In this document: one piece after another, positions 10,251 through 21,532 of the stretch
How the letters are laid out: the number at the start of each line of letters is the position of its first letter
Position numbering within the stretch: the stretch's first letter is position 1
Source of the DNA: Tragulus kanchil
Taxonomy: Eukaryota; Chordata; Mammalia; Artiodactyla; Tragulidae
DNA: 64,000 nt
Assembly (NCBI GenBank): GCA_022376925.1
Contig: JAIOJX010000001.1
Location: forward strand, 3,939,501 to 4,003,500
Reading direction: 5' to 3'
Notes under the pieces: model-generated
What the model was told of the DNA's origin: nothing
The model's database searches: none
The model's input: only the letters and a program-made list of their open reading frames with translations
Program-made: the position numbers and the translations under genes

Positions 10251-11667
10251 AGCTTGTTGTCCTCCTCCATCCATCGTGGCTCCCATGTTTATTGAGCACA
10301 TCCTTATAAAAAGAAGGGTTCCCTTTTGGGTTTTTTCTTAATATTACAAGAAGAAATACATGTGCAATGTATATGACTGAGAAAACACAGATGAGCAAAA
10401 AGAAAATAGTGCCCACTGCTCATCACCCAAACACAGCCACAGGCGACAGTTTGCTGTGGGACCTTCCAGCCTTGATTCTATTGGTATGTGTCAGTTGGTC
10501 ACAGGAAAGCATTGTTTTGATAGGTCAAAAATGGTTGAAGATCAGCAAATGCATATGGTTCATCCCAATTACACATTTAGCTATAAATACGTATAGATTT
10601 TTCCAAGTGGGATTTTATTATACATAGTTATTTATTGCAATTCATTACTTAAAATCTATAGTGCACACAAGTCTGTTAATATGGAATCTATTCAGCAATT
10701 TTAAGGATATCTTCATATTTTGAGATATAAATATATCATTATTTCTTTAAGCATTTGCCTGTTTTCCATCATTTGCCATTTCAGCTTCCTACGGGTACTA
10801 ATGAATCACTCAAACCTCAGTTCATTAAAATAACAGTGATGTGTTTATTGGCACGATTTTGCTGGTAGGCTGGCAGTCCCTCCGCTGGGCTCTCCTGGGC
10901 TCCCTTGTGCAGCTACATAAACCCGGCAGCTTGACTGGGGCTCCAAAGCCCCAGATGTTCTCAGTCAGGTGTCTGCTGGTTAGTGCTGGCTGTTGGACAG
11001 AACTCCTCACTTCTCCCCGTGGCTTCTGTGACAGGGTCCCCAAGACTACCCTGAGGTTTGCTGGCTCACTAGAAAGGTTCACGGAATTCAGAAAAGCTGT
11101 TATGGTTATGCTAGATTATGGTGAAAGGATGCTGACCAAAATGGTATGTGACCACACGTGCTAAGTATTGCCAACCAGGAAAGCTCACCAAGCCTCAGCC
11201 GTCCTGGATCTTCATTACAGCGCCCATGCAGTTGGTCTCAGCCACTCAGATCCCAGCTCCCCAGAGGTCAGCCCGATACAGCGGCCCAAAGCCTCAGACA
11301 TACTCTCAGGCCGGAGAGGCCAAGGGCTGGGAGCCAGGAGCCAGGGAAGGGCTAAACCTTTTTGGAGATGCAGCTTCTGACGACCCTGAGCCGGGCACCG
11401 CCTTTTCAGGACACCTCTAACCCTCCAGGACTGGAGAATACCATGGCGGTCAGAGAATTCCGTGAGGCTGAACATGCAAACTGCAAAGCTTCTGAAGGCC
11501 AAGCCTTAGAAGTCACAGTGTCACTTCCGATGCATTGTATTGGCGGGAACAAGTCACAAGTCTAGCCCAAAGGGGTAAGAAAGTCCACTTTTCCTCTTGA
11601 TGGAAGGAGCAGTGGGGCGACACTGCAAAGGAGGATGCACACGGGGCAGGGGGCGGGGGGGGATGCA
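10251..11667. other. Unassigned non-coding sequence
   Basis: 10320-10780 is AT-rich with L1-like flavour but no diagnostic motif. 10770-11570 resembles a diverged LTR or other old repeat (CAGAAAAGCTGTTATGGTTA near 11092) that I cannot name. No coding exon signature is visible. Confidence 0.4.
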
Positions 11668-13896
11668 ATTCACAGAGGACATTACCATAACCATGCACTA
11701 CGGAAAAATTCTTCTGTACTTTTTACCATGATAAGCAAGACCATATTAATCAATCTTATTTAAAAATTTTTCATTGATAATGCATTTTCTTTTTAAAAGC
11801 ATACTGTGAAATATTCCATATCTATCAAAATATTCAAATAACATAAAAAAGCAGTAGTTGTACCAGGTTTAATGATGCGTACTCTTAAACCCATGTTTAA
11901 GACTTTTCCTGTAGGATATATGGCAAATGCATCCACTTCCTAATAGGTTGTCAGTTTCTGCTACTTAAATATATTTAATATGTAATGTGAAAATTTTGCA
12001 ATTCTACAATAAAGCAATTCAAATGGAAAAATCTGTCAGTGTTCTGAATTTTTTGACTTAGATAAGTATTTGGAGGAGAAGTTAAAATAAAAATGGTTTT
12101 TTACCTTAATATAAATATCTTTTGAATAGGCTATGTATATTTTTGAATGGACTAAATTTTTAAAGCACTACAGATATGTACTTTTAATATAAATCTGAAT
12201 TATTTTAAAAATTTAAAAGATAATACAATGGTATGTACTTACATTTTTGATGAATCTCAGTTGCTGTTAGTAAAGCATGTGTGCTCTTTAGCATGTGTAC
12301 TTTTCAAAAATGTTCTAAATGTTGCTAAATTCTTTCCATAACTTTTTTTCAGTTTTAAATGTGGGATTTGTCTTTTATCTGTGGCTATTAGTGGCTCTTT
12401 TTAGATAAAGAATATTAACTGGTTATCTGTCTCTTCAGGACTTAAAAAGTATGTCAACTGCATGGCCTGATTTGATCTTTATAAGGCTCTGGCGAAGAAC
12501 GTATGATAGGGTATTTTCTTCTTTTTTTTCTCCCCAAACAAGATTCTTTTTATTTTTTAATTTTTTTCAACTTTTTATTTTGTATTGGGGTGTAGCTAAT
12601 GAACAGCGTTGTGATAGGTTCATGTGGACAGCAAAGGGACTCCGTCACACATATTCATGTATCCATTCTCCCCCAAAGTCCCCTCCCCTCCAGGCTGGCA
12701 CACAACATTAAGTACAGTTTCATGTACTATACAATACATCCTTGTTGGTTATCCATTTCAAACATAGCAGCGTGTATGTACATGTCCATCCCAAACTCCT
12801 AAATTCACAGAGGACATTACCATTTTCATATGATAACCCAAATTATTCTTATTTAAAATTTTTCATTGATAATGCATTTTCTTTTTAAAAGCATACTGTG
12901 AAATATTCCATATCTATCAAAATATTCAAATAACATAAAAAAGCAGTAGTTGTACCAGGTTTAATGATGCGTACTCTTAAACCCATGTTTAAGACTTTTC
13001 CTGTAGGATATATGGCAAATGCATCCACTTCCTAATAGGTTGTCAGTTTCTGCTACTTAAATATATTTAATATGTAATGTGAAAATTTTGCAATTCTACA
13101 ATAAAGCAATTCAAATGGAAAAATCTGTCAGTGTTCTGAATTTTTTGACTTAGATAAGTATTTGGAGGAGAAGTTAAAATAAAAATGGTTTTTTACCTTA
13201 ATATAAATATCTTTTGAATAGGCTATGTATATTTTTGAATGGACTAAATTTTTAAAGCACTACAGATATGTACTTTTAATATAAATCTGAATTATTTTAA
13301 AAATTTAAAAGATAATACAATGGTATGTACTTACATTTTTGATGAATCTCAGTTGCTGTTAGTAAAGCATGTGTGCTCTTTAGCATGTGTACTTTTCAAA
13401 AATGTTCTAAATGTTGCTAAATTCTTTCCATAACTTTTTTTCAGTTTTAAATGTGGGATTTGTCTTTTATCTGTGGCTATTAGTGGCTCTTTTTAGATAA
13501 AGAATATTAACTGGTTATCTGTCTCTTCAGGACTTAAAAAGTATGTCAACTGCATGGCCTGATTTGATCTTTATAAGGCTCTGGCGAAGAACGTATGATA
13601 GGGTATTTTCTTCTTTTTTTTCTCCCCAAACAAGATTCTTTTTATTTTTTAATTTTTTTTTCAACTTTTTATTTTGTATTGGGGTGTAGCTAATGAACAG
13701 CGTTGTGATAGGTTCATGTGGACAGCAAAGGGACTCCGTCACACATATTCATGTATCCATTCTCCCCCAAAGTCCCCTCCCCTCCAGGCTGGCACACAAC
13801 ATTAAGTACAGTTTCATGTACTATACAATACATCCTTGTTGGTTATCCATTTCAAACATAGCAGCGTGTATGTACATGTCCATCCCAAACTCCCTA
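11668..13896. repeat. Tandem direct duplication 3 (period about 1.09 kb)
   Basis: The AT-rich block 11668-12799 recurs at 12803-13896 with an offset of 1092-1094. The two copies share the first 21 bases (ATTCACAGAGGACATTACCA and one more). The second then replaces roughly 70 bases with about 25 unrelated bases before identity resumes at TTCATTGATAATGC. The junction falls inside an L1 fragment. Confidence 0.9.
12545..12799 (-). mobile_element. L1 3' region (antisense), cut by duplication 3
   Basis: The reverse complement is the 3' end of a ruminant L1. Plus-strand motifs are GTATTGGGGTGTAGCTAATG, CACACATATTCATGTATCC and CCCCTCCAGGCTGGCACACA. The copy stops at the duplication junction near 12800, but the same text continues uninterrupted in the second copy from about 13635. 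Confidence 0.75.
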
Positions 13897-14284
13897 AATA
13901 TTTCTTCCCCCTGGAAACCATAAATTCATTTTCTAAGTCTGTGAGTCTCGGTTTTCTAAGTCCGTGAGTCTCTGTAAGTTCATTTGTATCATTACTTTTT
14001 AGCTTCCACATATAAGGGATGTCATAACAATTTTTCTCCTTCTCTGTCTGACTTACTTCACTCCGTATGATGCTCTATAGGCCCATCCATGTTGCTGCAA
14101 ATGGCATTATTTCATTCTTTTTAATGGTTAATTAATATTCCATTGCATATGTGTATCACATCGTCTTTATCCATTCCTCTGTTGATGGACATTTAGGCTG
14201 CTTCCATGCCTTGACTATTGGGAACAGTGTGGCAGTGAACACTGGGGAGCATGTATTATTTCAGATCATGTTTTTCTCTGGATA
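13635..14284 (-). mobile_element. L1 3' fragment (antisense)
   Basis: This continues past the point where the first copy is cut, through TGACTTACTTCACTCCGTAT, CCATCCATGTTGCTGCAAAT and GATGGACATTTAGGCTGCTT, which are the antisense of the L1 ORF2 C-terminal and 3' UTR region. It ends abruptly at the retroviral LTR at about 14285. Confidence 0.8.
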
Positions 14285-14700
14285 TGTAACAGTAGGGAAA
14301 GGGGCAGGGCACAGTTTTTGGAAAGAATGACATAGCCCAAGGACACAGCATAAACCCAGTAGAATCAAATGGGTCCAAGATAGCAGACGGGACCTTTATC
14401 CTCAGTCAGCAAGTTAAAAGACACACCCAGAGGCGCCAAGACAGTTCCGCCCCTTCCCCAAAAGAGTTGGTATAATCCTCCCACTCATTAGCATATGAAA
14501 TTACCCAGCCCATAAAAGCTAAGAAAGTCATGTTTTCGGGGCCACTGGATTCGCCCTCTGCCATGGCCCACACTGTGCTTTTCCCTGAATCTGAATAAAT
14601 CCATTTCTTACCTATCACTTTGTCTCTCACTGAACTGTTTTCTGCCAAGAGATATGAAGAACCTGAGCTCCGTTAGGTCCTGAAACTAGGTATGGTAGGT
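14285..14700 (+). mobile_element. 5' LTR of the degenerate ERV (approximate limits)
   Basis: The block begins with TG right after the L1 text stops. It has a CATAAAA TATA-like site near 14511 and an AATAAA polyadenylation signal at 14593-14598. The 3' limit and the primer-binding site are uncertain; the tRNA primer was not identified. It reads in the same direction as gag. Confidence 0.6.
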
Positions 14701-15324
14701 TTGGGCTGGATTCGAGCCCCAGCCAGGTCGGGATTCAATTCCCAAACTTGGTTTGGAGTGTAAATCCCAAAGCTGAGGTAGAACGATTTCAGATGGTGAC
14801 CACAAATGGGACAGTGATAAGGTAAGAAAAGGTTTAGAGTTAGGTCTTGGTCCCGGAGAGGCCCACTGGAAGCTGTGAACCAGGTATACTAGGAAAGACA
14901 GCATTATACTGGTTTTTTTTGACTCTTGAGATTTTCCTCTTACATTCTTGCATTCTTACTCATTCCTGCTTTGTTTGTTTCTCTTTTGTTAACCTGAAAA
15001 GACCTGTGAGATCACCAAGGTGTGTTTTGCTTTTATTCCCCTCCCTCTAACCTTTATAAGTGCCGGGGTTTTATTCCCAACTGATCACTAGACCAGCTCC
15101 GGCTCATCGTCAACACCACTGGGGACGTCTTCCTTGCCATTTCTTTGTGACAACGTTTGGGCACTAACAACCAGTTGGGAGACTACTTTGGAAGGGATAG
15201 CATCTAAAATCGTAAGTGCAAATCTTTGTGGTGGAAAATCCATCAAACTTTGTGGTGGATTTTGATTGAAGGGTGGGATTTTGGATAGAACGGAAATTAG
15301 AGACTTCTCAGATTTGGATCTGAA

Positions 15325-16546
15325 ATGGGTCAGGTGGCATCAATCCCAACCAATATCCCCCTGGGACATATCTTCTGGGATGGGGAAAGATTCGGACTAC
15401 TGGGATTAAAAAGGAAGAAACATTAGGCTATGTAATCAAGTTTGGTCACAGTATGAGCTAGAGAGCCAAGAAAAATGGCCAGTAAATGGATCCCTGAATT
15501 ATGATACTATATTACAGTTAGACTTACATTGTAAAAGGAAGTTTATATGGAGTGAGCTTTCATATCTTCAAATTTTCATGGCCTTGTATTTAGCCCAAGA
15601 GACCCAAAAGGAATTTAAGGTGTGTGTAGCTCGGAGGGCTGATTCTAGTAAAGGCCTCTGAGAGAAGTTCCTGCTGGAAATCAAGGAACAAAAAGAGCCT
15701 ATGTACCTTTCTCAATGTCTGATCTAAGTATGGCAGAGGACAACGTGGGAAGTTTTTCTGAGGACCCTGAACGCTTTACAAAGGAATCTCTCTGACTAGT
15801 GAGGTCTTTTGATCTCACCTGGGGAGACTTAAATATTTTACCATCCTGCTGCTGCACCCTCAAAGAAAAGCAGGGTATAATACTGGCAGCTAGAGCCCAT
15901 AGAGACCAGCTAGCAGCCCGAGTCCAACAGGATCACGCGGTGCACCAAGTGGGAAATGAGGGGGTTCCTGAGGCAAACTCAAAATGGAATTATCAGCTGA
16001 ACTCTATTGACAGAGATAGATGGGATCATATGATCAACTGTTTAATAGAGGGTATGAAGAAACTTAGAGTAAAACCTGTTAATTATGAAAAGGTGAAAGA
16101 GGTCCAACAGGCACAGGATGAAAATCCTGCGGGCTTCCAAAGTAGACTAGTGGAGGCTTTTAGGAAGCATACAAACGCAGACCCCTCCGCCCCAGAGGGA
16201 CAGGCCCTTTTGGCTCTGCATTTCATAGCCCAGTCTGCCCCAGACATCAGGCGCAAAATTCAGAAAGCAACTGCTGGTCCTCAGACCCCAATGAATGATT
16301 TGCTCCAATTGGCTTATTCAGTTTTTTAATAATAGGGATATGGCTGAAAAAGCTGAATGCACCCAGAGAAACATGCAAAAGACCCAAATGATGGCAATGG
16401 CTTCGTCCACTCAAAGGCCACCAACTAGGAGGCTGCCTTTTCTGGGCCAGTCTGGTCCCGGCAGACCAAGAGGCCCCTGGGTGCCCATGCAAGGCCGGTG
16501 TACCCTGTGTGGACAAAAGGGGCACTGGAAGAAGGACTGCTGTTGA
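15325..16546 (+). pseudogene. ERV gag remnant
   Basis: An ATG at 15325 opens a frame starting MGQ, as expected for a myristoylated matrix protein, but a stop follows after about 33 codons. The capsid region is open at 15799-16329 and contains a major-homology-like stretch (near FQSRLVEAFRKH). A CCHC zinc knuckle, C-x2-C-x4-H-x4-C, lies at 16499-16540 in a different frame from capsid, showing at least one frameshift. A TGA follows at 16544. The gene is broken and cannot make Gag. Confidence 0.8.
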
Positions 16547-16559
16547 TGTGTCCTTTGCA

Positions 16560-17346
16560 AACTACCAGGGCATTGGCAGAGGGAAATCCCCAGACACCAG
16601 AGAGTGACAGGGGCCCCTCAGCCGTCGATAGTTTTGCAATCAGAAGACCAACGGGCCCAAGGCCAAAAGTGGCTCTGCCTAAAAATACTATCTACATAAC
16701 TAATGTCCAATCTCAAGTGGTCATTGATGTGGCTGGCCATTTGGTACAATTTCTTGTAGACACTGGTGCAAACTTCTCAGTCTTAACCCAAAGGATTGGA
16801 AACCTTAGCAGTCATAAGGAGTATGTAATGGGGTTGTCAGGAAAGAAACAGGGGCACGCTTTCCTGGAGCCTGTTTTGTGCATTGCTAATGGACAGCTGT
16901 TTTTACATTAGTTTCTGTTTGTGCCTGATTGTGCAATCCCTTTAATGGTAGGGAATTTTTTTTTTTTTTGGGTCGGGGGGAGAGATTTATTAACTAAGTT
17001 AGGGGCCACTCTGTTTCTGGAGGGGAAAGAGACAAATTGAATCTGAGGTTGAGCTAAAAACCTTCAGAGCTCTTGAGCTGTGGAATAATGAGGTTCCAGG
17101 CCTGGCCAAAGATATTCAGTCAGTGGTCACTAAACAAGGTTCCCAAGAAACAACTGTTGTTTACTGTGGGGGACATCAGTGTCAGATTCCCAGGTTTGAA
17201 ACTGGAAAGGGAAATCAGCAAGATGACCTAGAAGTAAAGAAGGCAGTTTGCATACCGACGGATAAAATATAGGCAGTTTTAAAAGTCCTAGGCTTAATAA
17301 AGGAAATGCCACAACCTTGCCACACCAAAGAAGAAGATTGTGCTAA
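16560..17346 (+). pseudogene. ERV protease and 5' pol remnant
   Basis: The frame open to 16911 includes an aspartic-protease active-site motif, LVDTGANFSVL, with the DTG codons at 16759-16767. It is out of frame with the zinc knuckle upstream. After 16911 a T-run and stops interrupt pol. Short pol-like text (near KAVCIPTDK, about 17240-17267) is followed by a stop. The reverse transcriptase catalytic region is not present. Confidence 0.7.
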
Positions 17347-17362
17347 AAATAGGGGTTATCAA

Positions 17363-18297
17363 TCAAAAAATGGGAAAAGGACCTAAACAGACACCTCTCC
17401 AAAGAGGACATACGGATGGCCAAAAAACACATGAGAGGATGTTCAACTTCGCTTATAATTAGAGAAATGCAAATCAAAACTACAGTGAGATATTACCTCA
17501 CACCCATCAGAATGGCCACCATCACCAAATCAACAGGCAATAAATGCTGGAGAGGGTGTGGAGAAAAGGGAACACTCCTGCATTGCTGGTGGGAATGTAA
17601 ATTGATACAGCCTCTATGGAAGACAGTATGGGGATTTCTTTAAAAACTAAAAATAGAAGCACCATACTACCCAGAAATCCCACTCTTAGGCTTATACCCT
17701 GATGAAATTAAATCCGAAAGAAGCACCTGTACCCCAATGTTCACTGCAGCTCTCTATACAATAGCTAGAACATGGAAGCAACCTAGATGCCCATCGACGA
17801 ACGAACGGATCCAGAAGCTCTGGTACATATATACAATGGAATACTACACAGCTGTAAAGAGAAATGCAGAAGAATCAGCCGTAATGAAGTGGCTGGATCT
17901 AGAACCTATCATAAAAAGTGAAGTCAGTCAGAAAGAGAAGGACAAATACAGTATATTAACACATACATATGGAATCTAGTAGCATGGTGACGATGGCACA
18001 TGCAGTGAAGCGACGGAAAGACAGACCTGAACAGTGGACATATGGACATTGTGGGGAAGGAACAGAGGGTGGGAGGCGTAAAGGAAGCACCATGAAAGCC
18101 TGTACTATCATAGGTGAAGAAAATAGCTATAGTCGTTGCTCTGTGAGAAAAGCAGATCCTTCACAGGTGTTGTATGACAATATGGAGGGGTGGGATTGGG
18201 GGGATATACATATGACTAATCTGAGAACATACATATCTGTAAACAACAAAACTCTGTAAAAGCTAAAAGTAAAATAAAAGTTTTTTAAAAAATAAAT
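17363..18297 (+). mobile_element. 5'-truncated L1 inserted into the ERV
   Basis: This is the L1 ORF2 C-terminus and 3' UTR in sense orientation. Open pieces at 17416-17643 and 17737-17979 carry [14 protein letters not shown] and [20 protein letters not shown]. The 3' end is A-rich. A target-site duplication, AAATAGGGGTTAYCAA with one mismatch, lies at 17347-17362 and 18298-18313, so the insertion is dated after the ERV. Truncation at the 5' end is typical of target-primed integration. Confidence 0.9.
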
Positions 18298-18775
18298 AAA
18301 ATAGGGGTTACCAAGCCAAAAGGGATGGTATATGTTAGATACAAACACAAGCTCAGCAGTGGAAAGTAATCAAGGCTTTATATGAAACCACCCACTATGG
18401 ATTTAAAGTGCCTTGGAATTTACTACAAATACTGTTTTTGGGTAAAGGAATGAAAAATGGTGGTAGCCCAGGTTACCAGACCATGTGGCACATGTTTACA
18501 GAATAATTCTAATTCAGCTCCAGTCCCTCCATTAGTTACACCCATTCAACACCAAGGTAACAACATGGAGGAAAATTGGTCAATTGATTTTACTCAGATG
18601 GCCAAGTTCAGAGGATGCAAATATTATTGGTGACTTTAGACACATTCACTGGATGGGTAGAGACTCTTCTCACGTGGACAGAAAAGGTGTCACAAAGACC
18701 GGCTTAAAAGGACAATCCCACATACGAGATTATGTCAACCTATTTAAAATGATAATGCACATCTCCTAGATTTAG
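18298..18775 (+). pseudogene. ERV integrase remnant
   Basis: After the L1, retroviral text resumes. There is a histidine-containing stretch (ETTHYG, about 18386-18403), then a C-x2-C pair (TGT at 18484 and 18493) forming the HHCC zinc-binding domain. An IDFTQ motif at about 18583-18597 holds the first catalytic Asp (GAT at 18586). Stops and frameshifts follow, and the remaining catalytic acids are not seen. Confidence 0.75.
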
Positions 18776-18800
18776 GAACTGTTTTGGGAAAATGGTTTGG

Positions 18801-20104
18801 GTTCTCAAGATCATGGCTTACATTTTGGAACAGGACCTATGAGGCCTCTGGATGGCTCGTATGCTCAAGTGTGTCTGTATGTGTATGATAGATGTATGGT
18901 ATTGCCAAAACTATTCATAAAAGAGCTCTAATTGACAGAGGATATTCAATACATATAGAAATACTCAGAAATACAAAATAATCTGGCCAAAATAAATTTC
19001 AGGCTTCTATCTCCCGGTCCAGGGCACTTTTTCAAGACTATGGCTTCTAGAAGAAAAGATGACCTTCATGAGACTCTGAGCTGAGGCTTGCATCTTAGCC
19101 CCACAGTCCATTCTTCTAAGGAGACCATGAGCTGGGGGAGCAGGGATGAGGCTCTCAGGCTTTTCACTCTCACTGGCGCAGCGAGACAGAGGGTTTGAGG
19201 AAACAAGTGAACTGGCTAAAGTTCAAAGTTTGTAAAATTGCAAAAGAAACGCCCACGAGGTTCCCTCCCTCCCCCAGAGGCTAAGCCCTGCTGGGGCAAG
19301 CATACTTTGCACCTGGTCTGCACGGGGCAGAGGGTTTGGAGGAGCAGCCCATTTATCTTTACTTTCCTCAAGTGACTGTGGTTAACCTGTCACCAGGGCA
19401 GAAGACCTTGCTCTACCGGATCAGGGCACCACTAGTGCAGGTCAAATCCAGCTTTCAGCGGTTGCCCCTTTGGTCCATCAACAACACAAAGCTCTGACTT
19501 CTTTCCTTTGCTGAGAGGCAACCAATAGGTGCTGGCCCTTCCCCCTCCAGACAGCCTTGCTGTGTGCTGTCTTGCTTGACAAGAGGGTAAAGGGGAGAAA
19601 TTTCTCCTAGTTTTTCCATCACGTCTACACCAAGAAGAATTCTGCCCTGTCCGCAGCTCCACCATCAGCATCCTGTGAGAACTCAGTTCCCCACCTTCTC
19701 AGCACCTCAGTTTCCCCTTCTGGGTGACGAGGTTTGACCTGGATGCCCAGGACAGCCCAGGCATTCTAGGCCTCTGTTTGCTAAGCTGGGATATTTGAGT
19801 ACCTGGTTAAGAAAGTCCTGGGCAACAATAGGAAGGCTTCAGATGGGGCAGGCAGAGGGCAAATGCTGTCAGGTGATGCCAGAGAACCCAGTAAGGTTTC
19901 AGGGAGTTGGTGGCAGCAACAGAAAGTGACCCAGACAAACCAAAGGCCTCAGCATGGGGTTAGGGCCTGTTCCTAAGAAGAACCAGGGCTGACCTGCTGA
20001 GAGATAACATGCAGGAGTGTGTGGAAAGAAAGAGGAGTCTTGGCCTGTGTGTTGTGGGATGATTCCTCTGCCCGCTCTGAGGCTCTATTTCCTCATCAGG
20101 GCAA
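18801..20104. other. Unassigned sequence 3' of the ERV
   Basis: Part of 18800-19000 may be residual ERV sequence. 19000-20100 is moderately GC-rich, with no recognisable exon or repeat. A matching 3' LTR was sought and not seen. Confidence 0.4.
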
Positions 20105-20217
20105 ATGGAGTGAACAGCCCTTGCCAATAACACGAAAAGAAGTTCAACATCATTAGTCATTAGGGAAATGCAAATCAAAACCAGAAAGAGACGCCACTTT
20201 CCACCTACTAGGATGAC

Positions 20218-20252
<35 letters not shown>

Positions 20253-20925
20253 GGTGGCGGATAACAAGCGTTGGCAAGGACAGAGAGAAATGAGAACCCT
20301 CGCACACCGCTGACAGGAACGGCAGAAAGGCAGCCCCTGTGGAAAACCGTGTGGTGGCTCCTCGGTAAGTCCAACATAGGATCATCACATGACCTAGCAA
20401 CCCACTCCTAGGTGTATACCCAAAAGAACTGAAAACATCCATGTGCACAAGACTTGTATACACACATTCATAGTAGCATTGTTGATCATGGCCAAAAAGT
20501 GCAAACAGCCCAATAGTCCACCAGTTGATGAGTGGATAAGCATGATGTGATCTATCCATACAGTCATAAAAAAGGAGTGAAGTACTGATACACATCCCAA
20601 CGCGGATGAACCCCGAAAGCATGCTAAACGAAAATGCCAAACAGAACAACCACATGCTGTGTGACTTAATTATGGAATGTCCAGAGTAGAACTATAGACA
20701 CAGAAAGTTGATTAGTGGTTGCCAGGGGTTGCTATGGATGGGGAATGATAACTCAAAGGTACAGGGTTAATGTTTGAGATGATGGAAAAAAAGTCCAAAA
20801 TTTATTATGATGATGGCTGCTGATATAACTGTATATTTACTAAAAATCATTGAATTCTTCAATTTAAATAAATGAATTGTGTAGCACATGAATTATACTT
20901 CAATAAAGCTGTTTACTAAAAAGAA
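20105..20925 (+). mobile_element. Old L1 (L1M-like) 3' part, sense
   Basis: Diagnostic L1 ORF2 and 3' UTR text in diverged form includes AAGTTCAACATCATTAGTCA, GTGTATACCCAAAAGAACTG, CATAGTAGCATTGTTGATCA, and a GGTTGCCAGGGGTTG region near the 3' end. The divergence from the young L1 at 17363 is marked. An AAT microsatellite interrupts it. Confidence 0.82.
20219..20249 (+). repeat. (AAT)n microsatellite
   Basis: About ten AAT units in a row lie inside the old L1. Confidence 0.95.
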
Positions 20926-21173
20926 AGTCTTTTCAAGTCTCTCGGACAAGATTGGTGTGAAGATCCAATGAGAGCACGATCTTTTTTCCCTGCCCAGGGC
21001 AGGTCATTCTTTTGGTTTACTCTTTTATTGTGAAATAAAATACATGTACAGAAAAGTAAATAAAGGTTAAATATACAACCTAGCAATCTATGGTAAAGCA
21101 CTGACACTCACTGAAATGTGGATGGACCTTGAACACATGATGTTCAGTGAGAAGTCAAACACAGAAAGGCACT
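20926..21173. other. Short unassigned stretch
   Basis: The interval is A/T-rich and L1-like in feel (TTATTGTGAAATAAAATACA) but too short and diverged to assign. Confidence 0.35.
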
Positions 21174-21516
21174 GTCTTAGTCTGCAAAATATTACGCTGG
21201 GATTTTCAACAAAAGAAATGCATTTTCTCCCAGTTTTGGAGACCAGAAGTCAAAAATCAGGGTGTCAGCAGGGCTGATTTTTTTCTCAGAAGTCCTTGGC
21301 ATGTAGATGGCCATCTTCTCCCAATGTCCTCACGTGGTCTTCCATCTGCCTCTCTGTGTTTCAATCTCTTCTCATAAGGACACCAGTCATATTGGGTTAG
21401 GGCCCATCCTAATGACCTCATTTAACTTAATCACTTTCTAAAGACTCTCATTCCAAAGATGCTCACATACTGGGGTATTGGGGCTAGCTTGGAGGACACC
21501 ACTCAACCAATACATT
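21174..21516 (-). mobile_element. MLT1-type (MaLR) LTR, antisense
   Basis: In plus orientation the text begins GTCTTAGTCTGC, then has TTTTCTCCCAGTTTTGGAGA, GATGGCCATCTTCTCCCAAT and TCATAAGGACACCAGTCATA. This is the reverse complement of the MLT1 3' region. Confidence 0.78.
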
Positions 21517-21532
21517 CCTCGTGGTAACAATT

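Larger units (their letters stand above)
14285..18800 (+). mobile_element. Endogenous gammaretrovirus-like provirus, degenerate
   Basis: In order there is an LTR-like block with an AATAAA signal, a leader, gag remnants (matrix start, capsid, zinc knuckle), a protease remnant, an L1 insertion, and an integrase remnant. Most of reverse transcriptase and RNase H is absent, and no env or 3' LTR was recognised. Frameshifts and stops break every gene, so the copy is non-functional. The gene order and single zinc knuckle point to a class I (gamma-like) ERV. Confidence 0.82.

Noticed and set aside
14285..18800. A functional retroviral protein domesticated from the ERV
   Set aside because: Capsid, zinc knuckle and protease are in shifted frames with stops, and polymerase is missing. 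The longest piece (176 codons of capsid) has no sign of preserved start context or promoter.
19960..20655. A 231-codon frame on the minus strand
   Set aside because: It is antisense to an old L1 and includes the translated AAT microsatellite (an Ile run). It is not a gene.
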